Positions 21,960-30,219 are shown, counted from the first letter of the stretch. The stretch is 64,000 bases of DNA from Clostridia bacterium (GCA_017549565.1 JAFYUI010000007.1:1-64000), one strand, 5' to 3'. The notes: a model not told the origin generated them from the letters alone. Made by a program: numbers and translations.

Positions 21960-22240
21960 ATATATTTTTAGAGGCGTTGACGAAGAGGACGCAAAATAAT
22001 ACATATCAGAGAAGTGACGGTTTGGTGCAAGTCATTTGTGTGTGTTTTGTGTTTGTAGCTTTTGAGCCAAAGGGAAGAAAGTTTTAAACGATTAGACCCC
22101 TTTCGTGATTGCTGCGTAAAGGCATAGGAATTGTTAGATTCCAAGAGTGGCAGTTTTATACTGCAATTTGAGTGGTACCGCGGGTATGAAATTTTTTACT
22201 CGTCTCAAAGTCATAACTTTGGGGCGGGTATTTTTACTTT
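21960..22240 (+). promoter_or_regulatory. T-box riboswitch, specifier read as Val (GTA)
   Basis: The specifier position GTA (22055-22057) precedes GCTTTTGAGC, the same offset as ATC in the first T-box. T-box TGGTACCGCG is at 22173-22182. The terminator stem is TACTCGTCTCAAAG (22197-22210) with CTTTGGGGCGGGTA (22217-22230) and TTTTTA. The region from CGTGATTGCTGCGTAAAGG to the T-box is almost identical to the first riboswitch while stem I has diverged, consistent with duplication and a change of amino-acid specificity. TGGT fits tRNA-Val with A73. Confidence 0.9.
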
Positions 22241-22268
22241 TCGCCCAAAACGGAGGAATAATAGAAAA

Positions 22269-24560
22269 ATGCAAGGTCTTGATTCTAAAATTAAAGAAAT
22301 AGCGGGTCGTATTAAAGAACTGCGCGAAATTATGGGTATTTCTATTGCCGAAATGGCAAAGAAAACCGCTGTTAGCGAAGAGGAATATCTCCTTTGCGAA
22401 AACGGTGAAAGTGATTTGCACTTTGCCTTTATTTACCGTTGCGCAAATGCTTTTAATGTTGACGTTACTGATATTATCGAAGGTTATAGCCCACGCCTTA
22501 AATCTTATACCGTAACCCGACGCGGCGAAGGTCAACGCATTGAAAAGGCACACGGTATGACCTATTATAACTTGGCGCCTGCTTTTAAAAACCGTATTGC
22601 CGAACCACTTTATGTTAAAAGCGTTTACAGTGAAGAAGCGCAAAATAAACCTATTGAAGTTACCACCCACTCAGGTCAGGAATGTGACCTTATTATTAGC
22701 GGTCACTTAAAGGTTCAGGTTGGCGAACATGCCGAAATTTTGGGCCCGGGCGACAGTATTTATTTTGACAGTAACACCCCGCACGGTATGATAGCGGTTG
22801 GCGGTGAAGATTGTATATTCTATGCAATCGTTTTAAACCCTACGGGTGAGCCTATCCCCGAATTAACCGAAGATATTAAACCAATTGTAAATGTTCCCAC
22901 CACCAAGCGCACACGCAAGGATAAAAGTGAGCGCATTTACAGTAATTACATAGATATTGTTGAAAATGAAAACGGCACACCAACAAGCATAACATTTAAA
23001 AACACCGAAAAGTTCAATTTTGGTTTTGACTTGGTGGATGAACTTGCAAAACGCGAACCCGAAAAACTTGCTTTAATGCACATTTCAAGGGATGGCACTG
23101 AACGTGCATTGACATTTACCGACATTAAAAAAGAATCAAACCGCAGCGCAAACTATTTTAAATCGCTTGGCATTAAAAAGGGCGACAAGGTAATGCTTGT
23201 ACTTAAACGCCATTATCAGTTCTGGTTTGCAATGATTGGTCTAAATAAACTTGGCGCAATTGCTATTCCTGCAACTAATCAGTTGTTGGAAAAAGACTTT
23301 GAATATCGCTTTAAATCGGCAGGTGTTAATACAATTATCTGTACAGCTGACGGCGATACTGCTCATCAGGTTGAATTGGCAGCCGAAAAGTGCGACTGCC
23401 TTAAAAACAAGCTTATTGTTAACGGCACACGCGACGGTTGGCGCAATTTTGATGAAGAATATAAACTCTTCTCAACCCACTTTGAACGCACCGATGACAC
23501 CGCTTGCGGCGATGATTTAATGCTTATGTACTTCACATCGGGCACAAGCGGTTATCCCAAAATTGCAGCGCATAATTATAAATACCCATTGGGTCATTTC
23601 CACACCGCAAAATATTGGCACGATGTTGACCCCGAAGGTCTTCACTTTACCATTTCCGACACAGGTTGGGCAAAGGCGATGTGGGGTAAGCTTTACGGCC
23701 AATGGCTTGCTGAAGCCGCAATTTTTGTTTACGACTTTGACCGTTTTGATGCGGCTGATATTTTGCCAATGTTTGCAAAATACAAAATCACTACCTTCTG
23801 TGCACCACCCACAATGCTTAGAATGCTTGTTAAGCAAGATATTTCACAATATGATTTATCATCGGTTAAACATATGACAACCGCGGGTGAAGCACTGAAT
23901 CCCGAAGTTTACCGCCAATTTGAAAAGGTAACAGGTCTTCAAATTCTTGAGGGCTTTGGTCAAACCGAAAGCACAATGATTATCGGCAACCTTATCGGTG
24001 CGCCGCATAAAATTGGCTCTATGGGTAAACCCGCACCAATTTATAATGTTTCTATCGTTGACCCTGACGGCAACCCTGTTGACGACGGTGAAACAGGTGA
24101 AATTGTTATTGATATTTCGGGTGGTCGTCCCTGCGGCCTTGCGGTTGGCTATTATGGCGACGAAGAAAAGACCAAGGAAGTTTGGGGCGAAAAATATTAC
24201 CACACAGGCGACACCGCTTGGCGTGACGAAGACGGCTTCTATTGGTATGTCGGCCGTATTGATGACGTTATTAAGTCATCGGGCTATCGTATTGGACCAT
24301 TTGAAATTGAAAGCGTTATTATGGAACTTCCATACGTTTTAGAATGTGGTGTTTCGGCCGCGCCCGACGAGGTTAGAGGTCAGGTTGTTAAGGCAAGCAT
24401 CGTGCTTGTAAACGGTACCGAGCCGACTGAAGAGCTTAAAAAAGAAATTCAAAACTATGTTAAGGAAAGAACCGCACCTTATAAATACCCGCGTATTGTG
24501 GTGTTTAAGGATAGTTTGCCAAAAACTACAAGCGGTAAAATTCAAAGAAATAAATTATGA
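22269..24560 (+). CDS. XRE-HTH/cupin/acyl-CoA synthetase fusion (Val T-box unit)
   Basis: A 763-residue paralogue of the protein at 18996, starting at ATG 22269 after GGAGG. Domains in order: XRE HTH (IKELREIMGISIAEMAKKTAVSEEEYLLCE), cupin (HSGQECDLIISGHLKVQVGEHAEILGPGDSIYF), ANL synthetase with TSGTSGYPKI, GFGQTE, YHTGDTAWRDEDGFYWYVGRIDD and PKTTSGKIQ. The Val T-box suggests isobutyrate as substrate, giving isobutyryl-CoA for conversion to 2-oxoisovalerate. Its ATGA stop-start overlap with the next gene shows tight coupling to the oxidoreductase operon. Substrate choice is inferred from the riboswitch, not from active-site residues. Confidence 0.85.
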   Translation: MQGLDSKIKEIAGRIKELREIMGISIAEMAKKTAVSEEEYLLCENGESDLHFAFIYRCANAFNVDVTDIIEGYSPRLKSYTVTRRGEGQRIEKAHGMTYYNLAPAFKNRIAEPLYVKSVYSEEAQNKPIEVTTHSGQECDLIISGHLKVQVGEHAEILGPGDSIYFDSNTPHGMIAVGGEDCIFYAIVLNPTGEPIPELTEDIKPIVNVPTTKRTRKDKSERIYSNYIDIVENENGTPTSITFKNTEKFNFGFDLVDELAKREPEKLALMHISRDGTERALTFTDIKKESNRSANYFKSLGIKKGDKVMLVLKRHYQFWFAMIGLNKLGAIAIPATNQLLEKDFEYRFKSAGVNTIICTADGDTAHQVELAAEKCDCLKNKLIVNGTRDGWRNFDEEYKLFSTHFERTDDTACGDDLMLMYFTSGTSGYPKIAAHNYKYPLGHFHTAKYWHDVDPEGLHFTISDTGWAKAMWGKLYGQWLAEAAIFVYDFDRFDAADILPMFAKYKITTFCAPPTMLRMLVKQDISQYDLSSVKHMTTAGEALNPEVYRQFEKVTGLQILEGFGQTESTMIIGNLIGAPHKIGSMGKPAPIYNVSIVDPDGNPVDDGETGEIVIDISGGRPCGLAVGYYGDEEKTKEVWGEKYYHTGDTAWRDEDGFYWYVGRIDDVIKSSGYRIGPFEIESVIMELPYVLECGVSAAPDEVRGQVVKASIVLVNGTEPTEELKKEIQNYVKERTAPYKYPRIVVFKDSLPKTTSGKIQRNKL

Positions 24561-25219
24561 TTTATAAAAGAATAACTTTACTTTGCGGTCATTACGGCAG
24601 CGGTAAAACCAATGTTGCGGTTAATATGGCTTATGACCTTAAAAATCAGTTTGAAAAGGTTGCCATTGCCGATTTGGACATTGTAAACCCGTATTTTCGC
24701 ACCAAAGACAGCGCAAATGAATTTATGGAAAAGGGAATAGAGCTTATTTGCTCTGACTATGCGGGCAGTAATGTTGATATTCCCGCACTTCCACAGCAAA
24801 TTTATTCAATTTGCGACCAAAAGGATAAGCGAGTTATAATAGATGTTGGCGGCGATGACCGTGGCGCCTTGGCGCTTGGCAGAATTGCCCCAAGCATTTT
24901 AGAGGAAAACGATTACGAAATGATTTTTGTAATAAATTGCTTCCGCCCGTTAACCCGCGATGCCGATTCCACCATTGAAATAATGAAGGAAATTGAAAAT
25001 GCGGCAAATATGAAATTTACCGCCATTGTTAACAATTCAAATTTAGGGGAAGAAACAAAAGCCGAAGATGTTTTAAAATCTTTAGCTTATGCCGATGAAA
25101 TTTCTAAAAAAACAGGTCTTCCAATTAAGTGCACTTCGGTGTATAATGTTCTTTATGAAGGTTTGAAGGATAGCGTTTCAAATATCTTCCCATTAAATTT
25201 GCAGAAAAAGATAAATTAA
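24557..25219 (+). CDS. ParA/MinD-like P-loop ATPase
   Basis: A 220-residue protein overlapping the previous stop by 4 nt (ATGA). Walker A is GHYGSGKTNVAVNMA; DLDIVNPYFRTKD follows as the switch-like segment, and RVIIDVGGDDRGALALGR is Walker B-like. The fold matches small MinD/CobQ-type SIMIBI ATPases found inside 2-oxoacid oxidoreductase operons of clostridia. By analogy it may help load Fe-S clusters or assemble the complex, but that is inference. Soluble, without a membrane-targeting helix. Confidence 0.75.
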   Translation: MIYKRITLLCGHYGSGKTNVAVNMAYDLKNQFEKVAIADLDIVNPYFRTKDSANEFMEKGIELICSDYAGSNVDIPALPQQIYSICDQKDKRVIIDVGGDDRGALALGRIAPSILEENDYEMIFVINCFRPLTRDADSTIEIMKEIENAANMKFTAIVNNSNLGEETKAEDVLKSLAYADEISKKTGLPIKCTSVYNVLYEGLKDSVSNIFPLNLQKKIN

Positions 25220-25234
25220 GAAGGAGTGCTTTAA

Positions 25235-25441
25235 ATGGCAAAACTTACTTTTAAAACCGACAAGTGTAAGGGCTGTGGGTTGTGCGTTGATGTATGCCCC
25301 AAAAAAGTTTTAACTCTTGCCGCAGATAAAATTAACGCAAAGGGACATCATCCCGTTGAGGCAGTTAATATGGACGATTGCATTGCTTGTGCTTTTTGTG
25401 CAACAATGTGTCCTGACTGCATCATCACAGTAGAAAGGTAG
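25235..25441 (+). CDS. vorD: 2-oxoacid:ferredoxin oxidoreductase, delta (ferredoxin) subunit
   Basis: A 68-residue protein from ATG 25235 after AAGGAG. Two 4Fe-4S motifs are visible: CKGCGLCVDVCP and CIACAFCATMCP. It transfers electrons between the TPP-bound intermediate and external ferredoxin. It is the first of four consecutive subunit genes. Size and lone ferredoxin-domain content match the delta chain of four-subunit VOR/KOR enzymes. Confidence 0.9.
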   Translation: MAKLTFKTDKCKGCGLCVDVCPKKVLTLAADKINAKGHHPVEAVNMDDCIACAFCATMCPDCIITVER

Positions 25442-25448
25442 TGTAAAA

Positions 25449-26510
25449 ATGGCTGATAAGGTTTTAATGAAAGGTAACGAAGCCATTGCCGAAGCCGCAA
25501 TAATTGCCGGCTGTCGCCATTACTTCGGTTATCCTATTACCCCACAAACTGAAATTGCTGCTTATATGGCAAAAAGAATGCCTAAAATTGGCGGTTGCTT
25601 CTTACAAGCAGAAAGTGAAATCGCTGCAATCAATATGGTTTACGGTGTTGCTTCAACAGGTCTTCGTGTTATGACATCCTCTTCAAGCCCCGGAATTTCA
25701 CTTAAAGGCGAAGGCCTTTCTTACCTTGCCGGTGCTGATTTGCCATCACTTATAGTTAATGTTCAGCGTGGTGGCCCAGGTCTTGGTGGTATTCAACCCT
25801 CACAGTCTGACTATTTCCAAGCAACAAAAGCAGGCGGTCACGGTGACTTTAGAATGTTAGTTTTAGCACCTGCATCTGTTCAAGAAATGGCCGATTTGAC
25901 CGTTAAGGGCTTTGAACTTGCCGACAAATACCGTATGACTTCTATGATTTTGGCTGACGGTACAATGGGTCAAATGATGGAGCCCGTTGCTCTTGATTAT
26001 GATGTTAAGCCAATGCCCGAAAAGCCATGGGCAACAACAGGCACTAAAATGGAAAGAGAACATAACATCGTAAATTCACTTTTCTTACAGCCCGACGCTT
26101 TGGAAAAGTCAAACTTAGAAAGATATGACCGTTACAGCTATATCGAAGAAAACGAAGTTATGTACGAAGAATATATGATGGATGATGCCGAAATTTGCAT
26201 TGCTGCTTTCGGTATCGCATCACGTGTGGCTAAAAACGCTATTGTAGAAGCAAGAAAGCAAGGCATAAAGGTTGGTATGATTAGACCAATTACCTTGTGG
26301 CCATTCCCCACAAAAGTGTTTGAAAAAGCTGCTGAAAAAGCACACACATTCATCAGTGTTGAACTTTCAATGGGTCAAATGCTTGAAGATGTTAAACTTG
26401 CAACAAAATGCAAGGGTGAATACGTTCTTTGCAACCGTGTTGGCGGTATGATTCCATCCCCTGAAGAAGTTTTAGCTGCTATAGAAAAAGCAAACGGAGG
26501 TGCAAAATAA
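25449..26510 (+). CDS. vorB: 2-oxoacid:ferredoxin oxidoreductase, alpha subunit (VorB type)
   Basis: A 353-residue protein with KGNEAIAEAAIIAGCRHYFGYPITPQTE at the N-terminus, AESEIAAINMVYGVASTGLRVMTSSSSPGISL in the pyrimidine-binding domain, and a transketolase C-like domain (AAFGIASRVAKNAIVEAR, GMIRPITLWPFP). The set resembles 3-methyl-2-oxobutanoate:ferredoxin oxidoreductase VorB. Together with the beta chain it binds thiamine diphosphate. It overlaps the beta gene by 1 nt. The enzyme interconverts branched 2-oxoacids with acyl-CoA and CO2. Confidence 0.9.
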   Translation: MADKVLMKGNEAIAEAAIIAGCRHYFGYPITPQTEIAAYMAKRMPKIGGCFLQAESEIAAINMVYGVASTGLRVMTSSSSPGISLKGEGLSYLAGADLPSLIVNVQRGGPGLGGIQPSQSDYFQATKAGGHGDFRMLVLAPASVQEMADLTVKGFELADKYRMTSMILADGTMGQMMEPVALDYDVKPMPEKPWATTGTKMEREHNIVNSLFLQPDALEKSNLERYDRYSYIEENEVMYEEYMMDDAEICIAAFGIASRVAKNAIVEARKQGIKVGMIRPITLWPFPTKVFEKAAEKAHTFISVELSMGQMLEDVKLATKCKGEYVLCNRVGGMIPSPEEVLAAIEKANGGAK

Positions 26511-27262
26511 TGGTAGTATTTGAAAAACCACATGCTTTAGCTGATGTTCCGCTTCACTATTGCCCCGGTTGCACCCACGGTATAGTTCACCGCTTGGTTG
26601 CTGAGGTTATTGATGAGCTCGGTATTGAAGGCAAAACCATAGGTATTGCACCTGTTGGTTGTTCGGTTATGGCTTATAACTATTTTAACTGCGATATGAT
26701 TGAAGCGGCTCACGGTCGTGCACCCGCAGTTGCAACAGGCGTTAAGCGTGCTAACCCTGAAAATATTGTATTTACATATCAAGGCGACGGTGACTTGGCA
26801 TCCATAGGTATGGCTGAAACCGTTCACTCTGCCGCAAGAAATGAAAATATCACAATTATTTTCATAAACAACGCAATTTATGGTATGACAGGCGGTCAGA
26901 TGGCTCCTACATCTTTGCCTGGTCAAATCACCCAAACTTCACCCTATGGCCGTGACACCGACCATTGCGGTTTCCCAATTAAAGTTTGCGAAATGCTTTC
27001 ACAGGTTGACGGCGCACAATATCTTGAACGCGTTGCTGTTAACAATGTTAAAAATGTTAAAAATGCTAAGAAAGCCATCAAAAAGGCATTCCAAAATCAA
27101 GTAGAAGGCAAGGGCTTCTCGCTTATTGAAGTTATTTCTACCTGTCCTACCAACTGGGGTCTTACACCTAAAAAGGCGCTCGAATGGGTAGATGAAAAAA
27201 TGATTCCTTATTATCCGCTTGGCGTTTATAAGGACAACACCGCTAAAAAGGAGGCAGAATAA
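26510..27262 (+). CDS. vorA: 2-oxoacid:ferredoxin oxidoreductase, beta (TPP) subunit
   Basis: A 250-residue protein with the TPP-binding pattern GDGDLASIGMAETVHSAARNENITIIFINN and CPGCTHGIVHRLVAEV near the start. In this family GDG...NN holds Mg2+ and the diphosphate. It is fused to no other domain and lies between alpha and gamma, the common order in clostridial VOR operons. Confidence in the complex is high; the branched-chain preference rests on VorB similarity and the aminotransferase that follows. Confidence 0.9.
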   Translation: MVVFEKPHALADVPLHYCPGCTHGIVHRLVAEVIDELGIEGKTIGIAPVGCSVMAYNYFNCDMIEAAHGRAPAVATGVKRANPENIVFTYQGDGDLASIGMAETVHSAARNENITIIFINNAIYGMTGGQMAPTSLPGQITQTSPYGRDTDHCGFPIKVCEMLSQVDGAQYLERVAVNNVKNVKNAKKAIKKAFQNQVEGKGFSLIEVISTCPTNWGLTPKKALEWVDEKMIPYYPLGVYKDNTAKKEAE

Positions 27263-27264
27263 TT

Positions 27265-27798
27265 ATGGCAACAACCCAGTATTTATTTGCCGGATTTGGC
27301 GGTCAAGGTATTTTGTTTTCGGGTAAATTTTTGGCTTACAAGGGCCTTACTGAAGATAAGCAGGTAAGCTGGCTTCCGTCTTACGGCCCTGAAATGCGTG
27401 GCGGTACTGCAAGCTGTAGCGTTATTGTAAGCGATACACCTGTTGGCTCTCCCATTGTTTCTAAGCCCGATGTTTTGGTTGCAATGAATTTGCCTTCACT
27501 TGATAAATATGAAGACAGCGTTAAGGCAGGCGGCGTAATTTTTGTTGACTCATCTCTTATTGAACGCAAGGTTAACCGTACAGATGTTACTGTTCATTAC
27601 ATCCCCGCAACCAAGCTTGCAAGTGATAACCAAATGCCCACCTTGGCTAATATGATTATTGTTGGCAAAATTTTAAAAGAGCTTGGCGGTTACAGTGAAG
27701 AAAGCGTAAACGCCGCACTTAAAAAGGTTATTTCTGCAAAGCGTGCCGATATGTTAGAAATTAACCTTAAAGCAATGCAAATTGGCGCAAACAATTAA
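27265..27798 (+). CDS. vorC: 2-oxoacid:ferredoxin oxidoreductase, gamma subunit
   Basis: A 177-residue protein beginning [21 protein letters not shown], the GxGGQG signature of gamma chains, with [23 protein letters not shown] next. It begins 3 nt after the beta stop. It completes a delta-alpha-beta-gamma complex. Gene naming in this family is not uniform, so the letter is tentative. Confidence 0.9.
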   Translation: MATTQYLFAGFGGQGILFSGKFLAYKGLTEDKQVSWLPSYGPEMRGGTASCSVIVSDTPVGSPIVSKPDVLVAMNLPSLDKYEDSVKAGGVIFVDSSLIERKVNRTDVTVHYIPATKLASDNQMPTLANMIIVGKILKELGGYSEESVNAALKKVISAKRADMLEINLKAMQIGANN

Positions 27799-27902
27799 GT
27801 TTGAGTAAAATCGCCCACAGCACCGCTTTTTGTTCGGGGCAGTACAAAGGCGTACGGCACCGCTCACTGCAAAACGCCACTGTGAACGATTTTCTTTCAA
27901 AC
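27799..27902. repeat. Intergenic hairpin element with 15-bp inverted ends
   Basis: GTTTGAGTAAAATCG (27799-27813) and CGATTTTCTTTCAAAC (27887-27902) pair with one small bulge, enclosing about 70 nt that is more GC-rich than its flanks. No ORF or T-run. It lies in the 136-bp gap between vorC and ilvE. Confidence 0.6.
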
Positions 27903-27934
27903 TTTTGGATTTTGTATGAAAGGTTCTGTATTTA

Positions 27935-28996
27935 ATGGAAATTAAAATCACTAAAGCTGCCGTTTTAAAGGAAAAACCCGACAGCAGTACATTGGGCTTT
28001 GGTAAAATTTTTACCGACCATATGTTTATGATGGACTGGAACGACCAAAAGGGTTGGTATAATGCAAGAATTGTACCTTTTGAAAACATTTCACTTCACC
28101 CCGCATCAACTGTATTGCATTACGGCAGTGAAATTTTTGAAGGTCTTAAAGCATATCGCCGTAAGGACGGCAAGGTGCAAATGTTCCGCCCAATTGAGAA
28201 CATTCGCCGTATGAACCGTTCTGCTGAACGCCTTTGTCTCCCCGAAATTCCTGAAGATTTGGCAATGCAGGTGCTTACCACCTTTGTTGAGCTTGAGCAG
28301 GACTGGACACCGTCGGCTGAGGGTACATCACTTTATCTTCGCCCCTTTATGTTTGGCAATGATGAATCCTTGGGCGTTCACGCAGTTCATAACGCAACCT
28401 ATGTTATAATTGCATCACCTGTTGGCAGTTACTATGCCGAGGGTATTAACCCCGTTAAAATTATGATTGAAGACGAGGATGTTCGTGCTGTTCGCGGCGG
28501 TACAGGTTATGCAAAATGCGGCGGTAACTATGCTGCATCAAACCGTGCAGGCGAACGCGCTGCAAAACAAGGTTACAGCCAAGTTTTGTGGCTTGACGGC
28601 GTTGAAAGAAAGTATATTGAAGAAGTTGGCGCTATGAATGTTATGTTCAAAATTAGCGGCAAAATCGTTACCCCTATGCTTTCGGGTTCAATTCTCCCAG
28701 GTATCACCCGTATGTCTTGCATTGAAGTGCTTAAATCAAAGGGCTTTGAAGTTGAAGAACGTCTTTTAAGCATTGACGAGCTTGCAGCCGCAATGGAAAA
28801 CGGTACCCTTGAAGAAGCTTGGGGCTGTGGCACCGCCGCAGTTGTGTCACCTATTGGTGAGCTTTGCTATAAGGGTGTTAAATATCCTGTAAACAACGGT
28901 GAAATCGGCGAGGTTACCCAGTCACTTTACGATACCTTAACAGGTATTCAATGGGGCAAGCTTGACGATATATTCGGTTGGATTAAAGAAATTTAA
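27935..28996 (+). CDS. ilvE: Branched-chain amino acid aminotransferase
   Basis: A 353-residue class IV PLP enzyme. Family motifs are YGSEIFEGLKAYRRKDGKVQMFRP near residue 65, YIEEVGAMNVMFKI (about 230), GSILPGITRMS and EEAWGCGTAAVVSPIG. The likely PLP Lys is in GTGYAKCGGNYA near residue 195. It transfers amino groups between glutamate and the 2-oxoacids of Val, Ile and Leu. Placed 136 bp behind the oxidoreductase, it is the final step of the proposed reductive route from branched acyl-CoA to amino acid. It ends at a strong terminator. Confidence 0.95.
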   Translation: MEIKITKAAVLKEKPDSSTLGFGKIFTDHMFMMDWNDQKGWYNARIVPFENISLHPASTVLHYGSEIFEGLKAYRRKDGKVQMFRPIENIRRMNRSAERLCLPEIPEDLAMQVLTTFVELEQDWTPSAEGTSLYLRPFMFGNDESLGVHAVHNATYVIIASPVGSYYAEGINPVKIMIEDEDVRAVRGGTGYAKCGGNYAASNRAGERAAKQGYSQVLWLDGVERKYIEEVGAMNVMFKISGKIVTPMLSGSILPGITRMSCIEVLKSKGFEVEERLLSIDELAAAMENGTLEEAWGCGTAAVVSPIGELCYKGVKYPVNNGEIGEVTQSLYDTLTGIQWGKLDDIFGWIKEI

Positions 28997-29016
28997 TAAT
29001 TTAATACCAAATTTAA

Positions 29017-29046
29017 AACCACCCAAGAAATTGGGTGGTTTTTTAC
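29017..29046 (+). terminator. Terminator of the BCAA operon
   Basis: AACCACCCAA, loop GAAA, TTGGGTGGTT, then TTTT. Confidence 0.9.
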
Positions 29047-29063
29047 AGTTTTATAATGCAAAA

Positions 29064-29606
29064 TTACAATCTTTTCATTTGCTTTATTGTGAGATTTTTT
29101 TCTTCACGGATTTCAATATTTTTAGATTCTGCCATCTTTACAATATGCCAAGCGTTTTCCATATCAGTCGATACATCTAAAACACAAATTTTATTATAAT
29201 TATAAAGGGCAATAGTTATACTGCCAATGTCTTCATTTTCTATTGTGCGAACACAAAGGATAGTATTCCAAGATATTTCTTTTTTGAAAAAGAATAGAGT
29301 TGTTTTTAATATTTTTGCGGTGGTTACAGTGCATTTAATACTGAAAATAAACAAATATAAAAAGAAAATGATAAAAAACAGGGATGAGAAAATATAAAAC
29401 AAAATATTTGTATCGTGTGGCATAAAAAATGATAGTGCAAGAAATGATGTACCCGCCAAAAACAACAAGGTCAGTATAATCAAAGTGGAAACTTTGTTAT
29501 AACTTACTATAAATTCCTCTTTTAATTCGACATTAGGACGCTTTTTAGGTTTGTGTTTTATAAAACTAAATATCAATTCTAAAGCGCCTTCAATAAAATG
29601 TTCCAT
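29064..29606 (-). CDS. Membrane protein, hypothetical (PH-like cytoplasmic part)
   Basis: A 180-residue protein. Two membrane helices (LIILTLLFLAGTSFLALSFFM and ILFYIFSSLFFIIFFLYLFIFSI) are followed by about 85 residues with alternating strands (CTVTTAKILKTTLFFFKKEISWNTILCVRTI, IGSITIALYNYNKICVLDVS). The layout recalls small bPH2/YcxB-like membrane proteins. It is a single minus-strand gene convergent to ilvE. Function unknown. Confidence 0.65.
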   Translation of the reverse strand: MEHFIEGALELIFSFIKHKPKKRPNVELKEEFIVSYNKVSTLIILTLLFLAGTSFLALSFFMPHDTNILFYIFSSLFFIIFFLYLFIFSIKCTVTTAKILKTTLFFFKKEISWNTILCVRTIENEDIGSITIALYNYNKICVLDVSTDMENAWHIVKMAESKNIEIREEKNLTIKQMKRL

Positions 29607-29687
29607 ATCTTCACCACCATTATTTAATTATAACATAATTCGTTTTTCAAATCAACGCTTCGGAAGGGAAGTTACAGCTTATTTTAT

Positions 29688-29806
29688 GTGCTGAAAGGGA
29701 TTTTGTCTCGGCGCTCCCGCGCCTATCGCCTCGCTACGCTCGTTGCCGCGCCTAAAAAACAGTCCACCGGACTGTTTTTTTTACGGCTTGTTCGAATCCC
29801 TTTCTC
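29688..29806. repeat. tRNA-arm-flanked palindromic unit 1
   Basis: The unit begins GCTGAAAGGGATT and ends GTTCGAATCCCTTTC, pieces of a tRNA acceptor/T-arm in inverted orientation. Between them are CG-rich small palindromes (CGCTACGCTCG) and the hairpin AACAGTCC-ACC-GGACTGTT. See unit 2 and the intact tRNA-Arg. Confidence 0.6.
29754..29780. terminator. Terminator-like hairpin inside unit 1
   Basis: AAAAAACAGTCC, loop ACC, GGACTGTTTTTT. Symmetric A- and T-flanks let it act in either direction. Confidence 0.65.
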
Positions 29807-29818
29807 CATATAAAAATC

Positions 29819-29851
29819 AAGAGGAACCAATCCTACGGACTGATTCCTCTT
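29819..29851 (-). terminator. Hairpin between unit 2 and unit 1
   Basis: AAGAGGAA (29819-29826) pairs with TTCCTCTT (29844-29851). It stands to unit 2 as the hairpin at 30026 stands to the real tRNA. Confidence 0.6.
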
Positions 29852-30012
29852 AATTGGCACGCTGAAAGGGATAAATCCGCTTCGCGTATTTCCTGCTCGA
29901 CGACCGCTCCGCAATGCTCGCAGTACCCGTCTTCGCACCACTCAGCTACAAAACAGTTATTTAAACTGTTTTGCTTAACGCTTCGTGCCCCCTCGGGCTT
30001 CGAATCCCTATT
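29852..30012. repeat. tRNA-arm-flanked palindromic unit 2 (degenerate tRNA-like)
   Basis: Begins with AATTGGCACGCTGAAAGGGA, identical to the 3' end (minus strand) of the intact tRNA-Arg, and ends with TTCGAATCCCT. The interior contains CACTCAGCTAC (a D-arm-like GTAGCTGAGTG on the minus strand) and the hairpin AAACAGTTATTTAAACTGTTT. It cannot fold as a normal tRNA. Confidence 0.6.
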
Positions 30013-30025
30013 TAATGTAAAAATT

Positions 30026-30060
30026 AAAAGAGAGCAACATCTTCGACGTTACTCTCTTTT
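30026..30060 (-). terminator. Terminator of tRNA-Arg
   Basis: AAAAGAGAG (30026-30034) pairs with CTCTCTTTT (30052-30060). On the minus strand it follows the CCA end of the tRNA by a few bases and ends in a T-run. Confidence 0.75.
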
Positions 30061-30063
30061 AAT

Positions 30064-30140
30064 TGGCACGCTGAAAGGGATTCGAACCCCCGACCCTCTG
30101 CTTAGAAGGCAGATGCTCTATCCTACTGAGCTATCAGCGC
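30064..30140 (-). tRNA. tRNA-Arg (anticodon UCU)
   Basis: The minus strand reads GCGCTGATAGCTCAGTAGG from 30140 and ends TCAGCGTGCCA, CCA being encoded. The acceptor GCGCTGA/TCAGCGT pairs (one G-T), the anticodon arm is CTGCCTTCTAAGCAG with loop CTTCTAA, giving UCU for AGA/AGG codons, and the T-arm is GGGGTTCGAATCCC. All cloverleaf parts are present. Confidence 0.95.
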
Positions 30141-30219
30141 GAATTGGCTGTTTATCACAGCGAAAGTTATTATAACATAACAGCTTAAAATAATCAAGCA
30201 CAAATTTTAAATAAATGCT

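Noticed and set aside
29723-29941. 72-codon minus-strand frame rich in Arg in the tRNA-like repeats
   Set aside because: It crosses two hairpins and tRNA-derived sequence and has no ribosome site.
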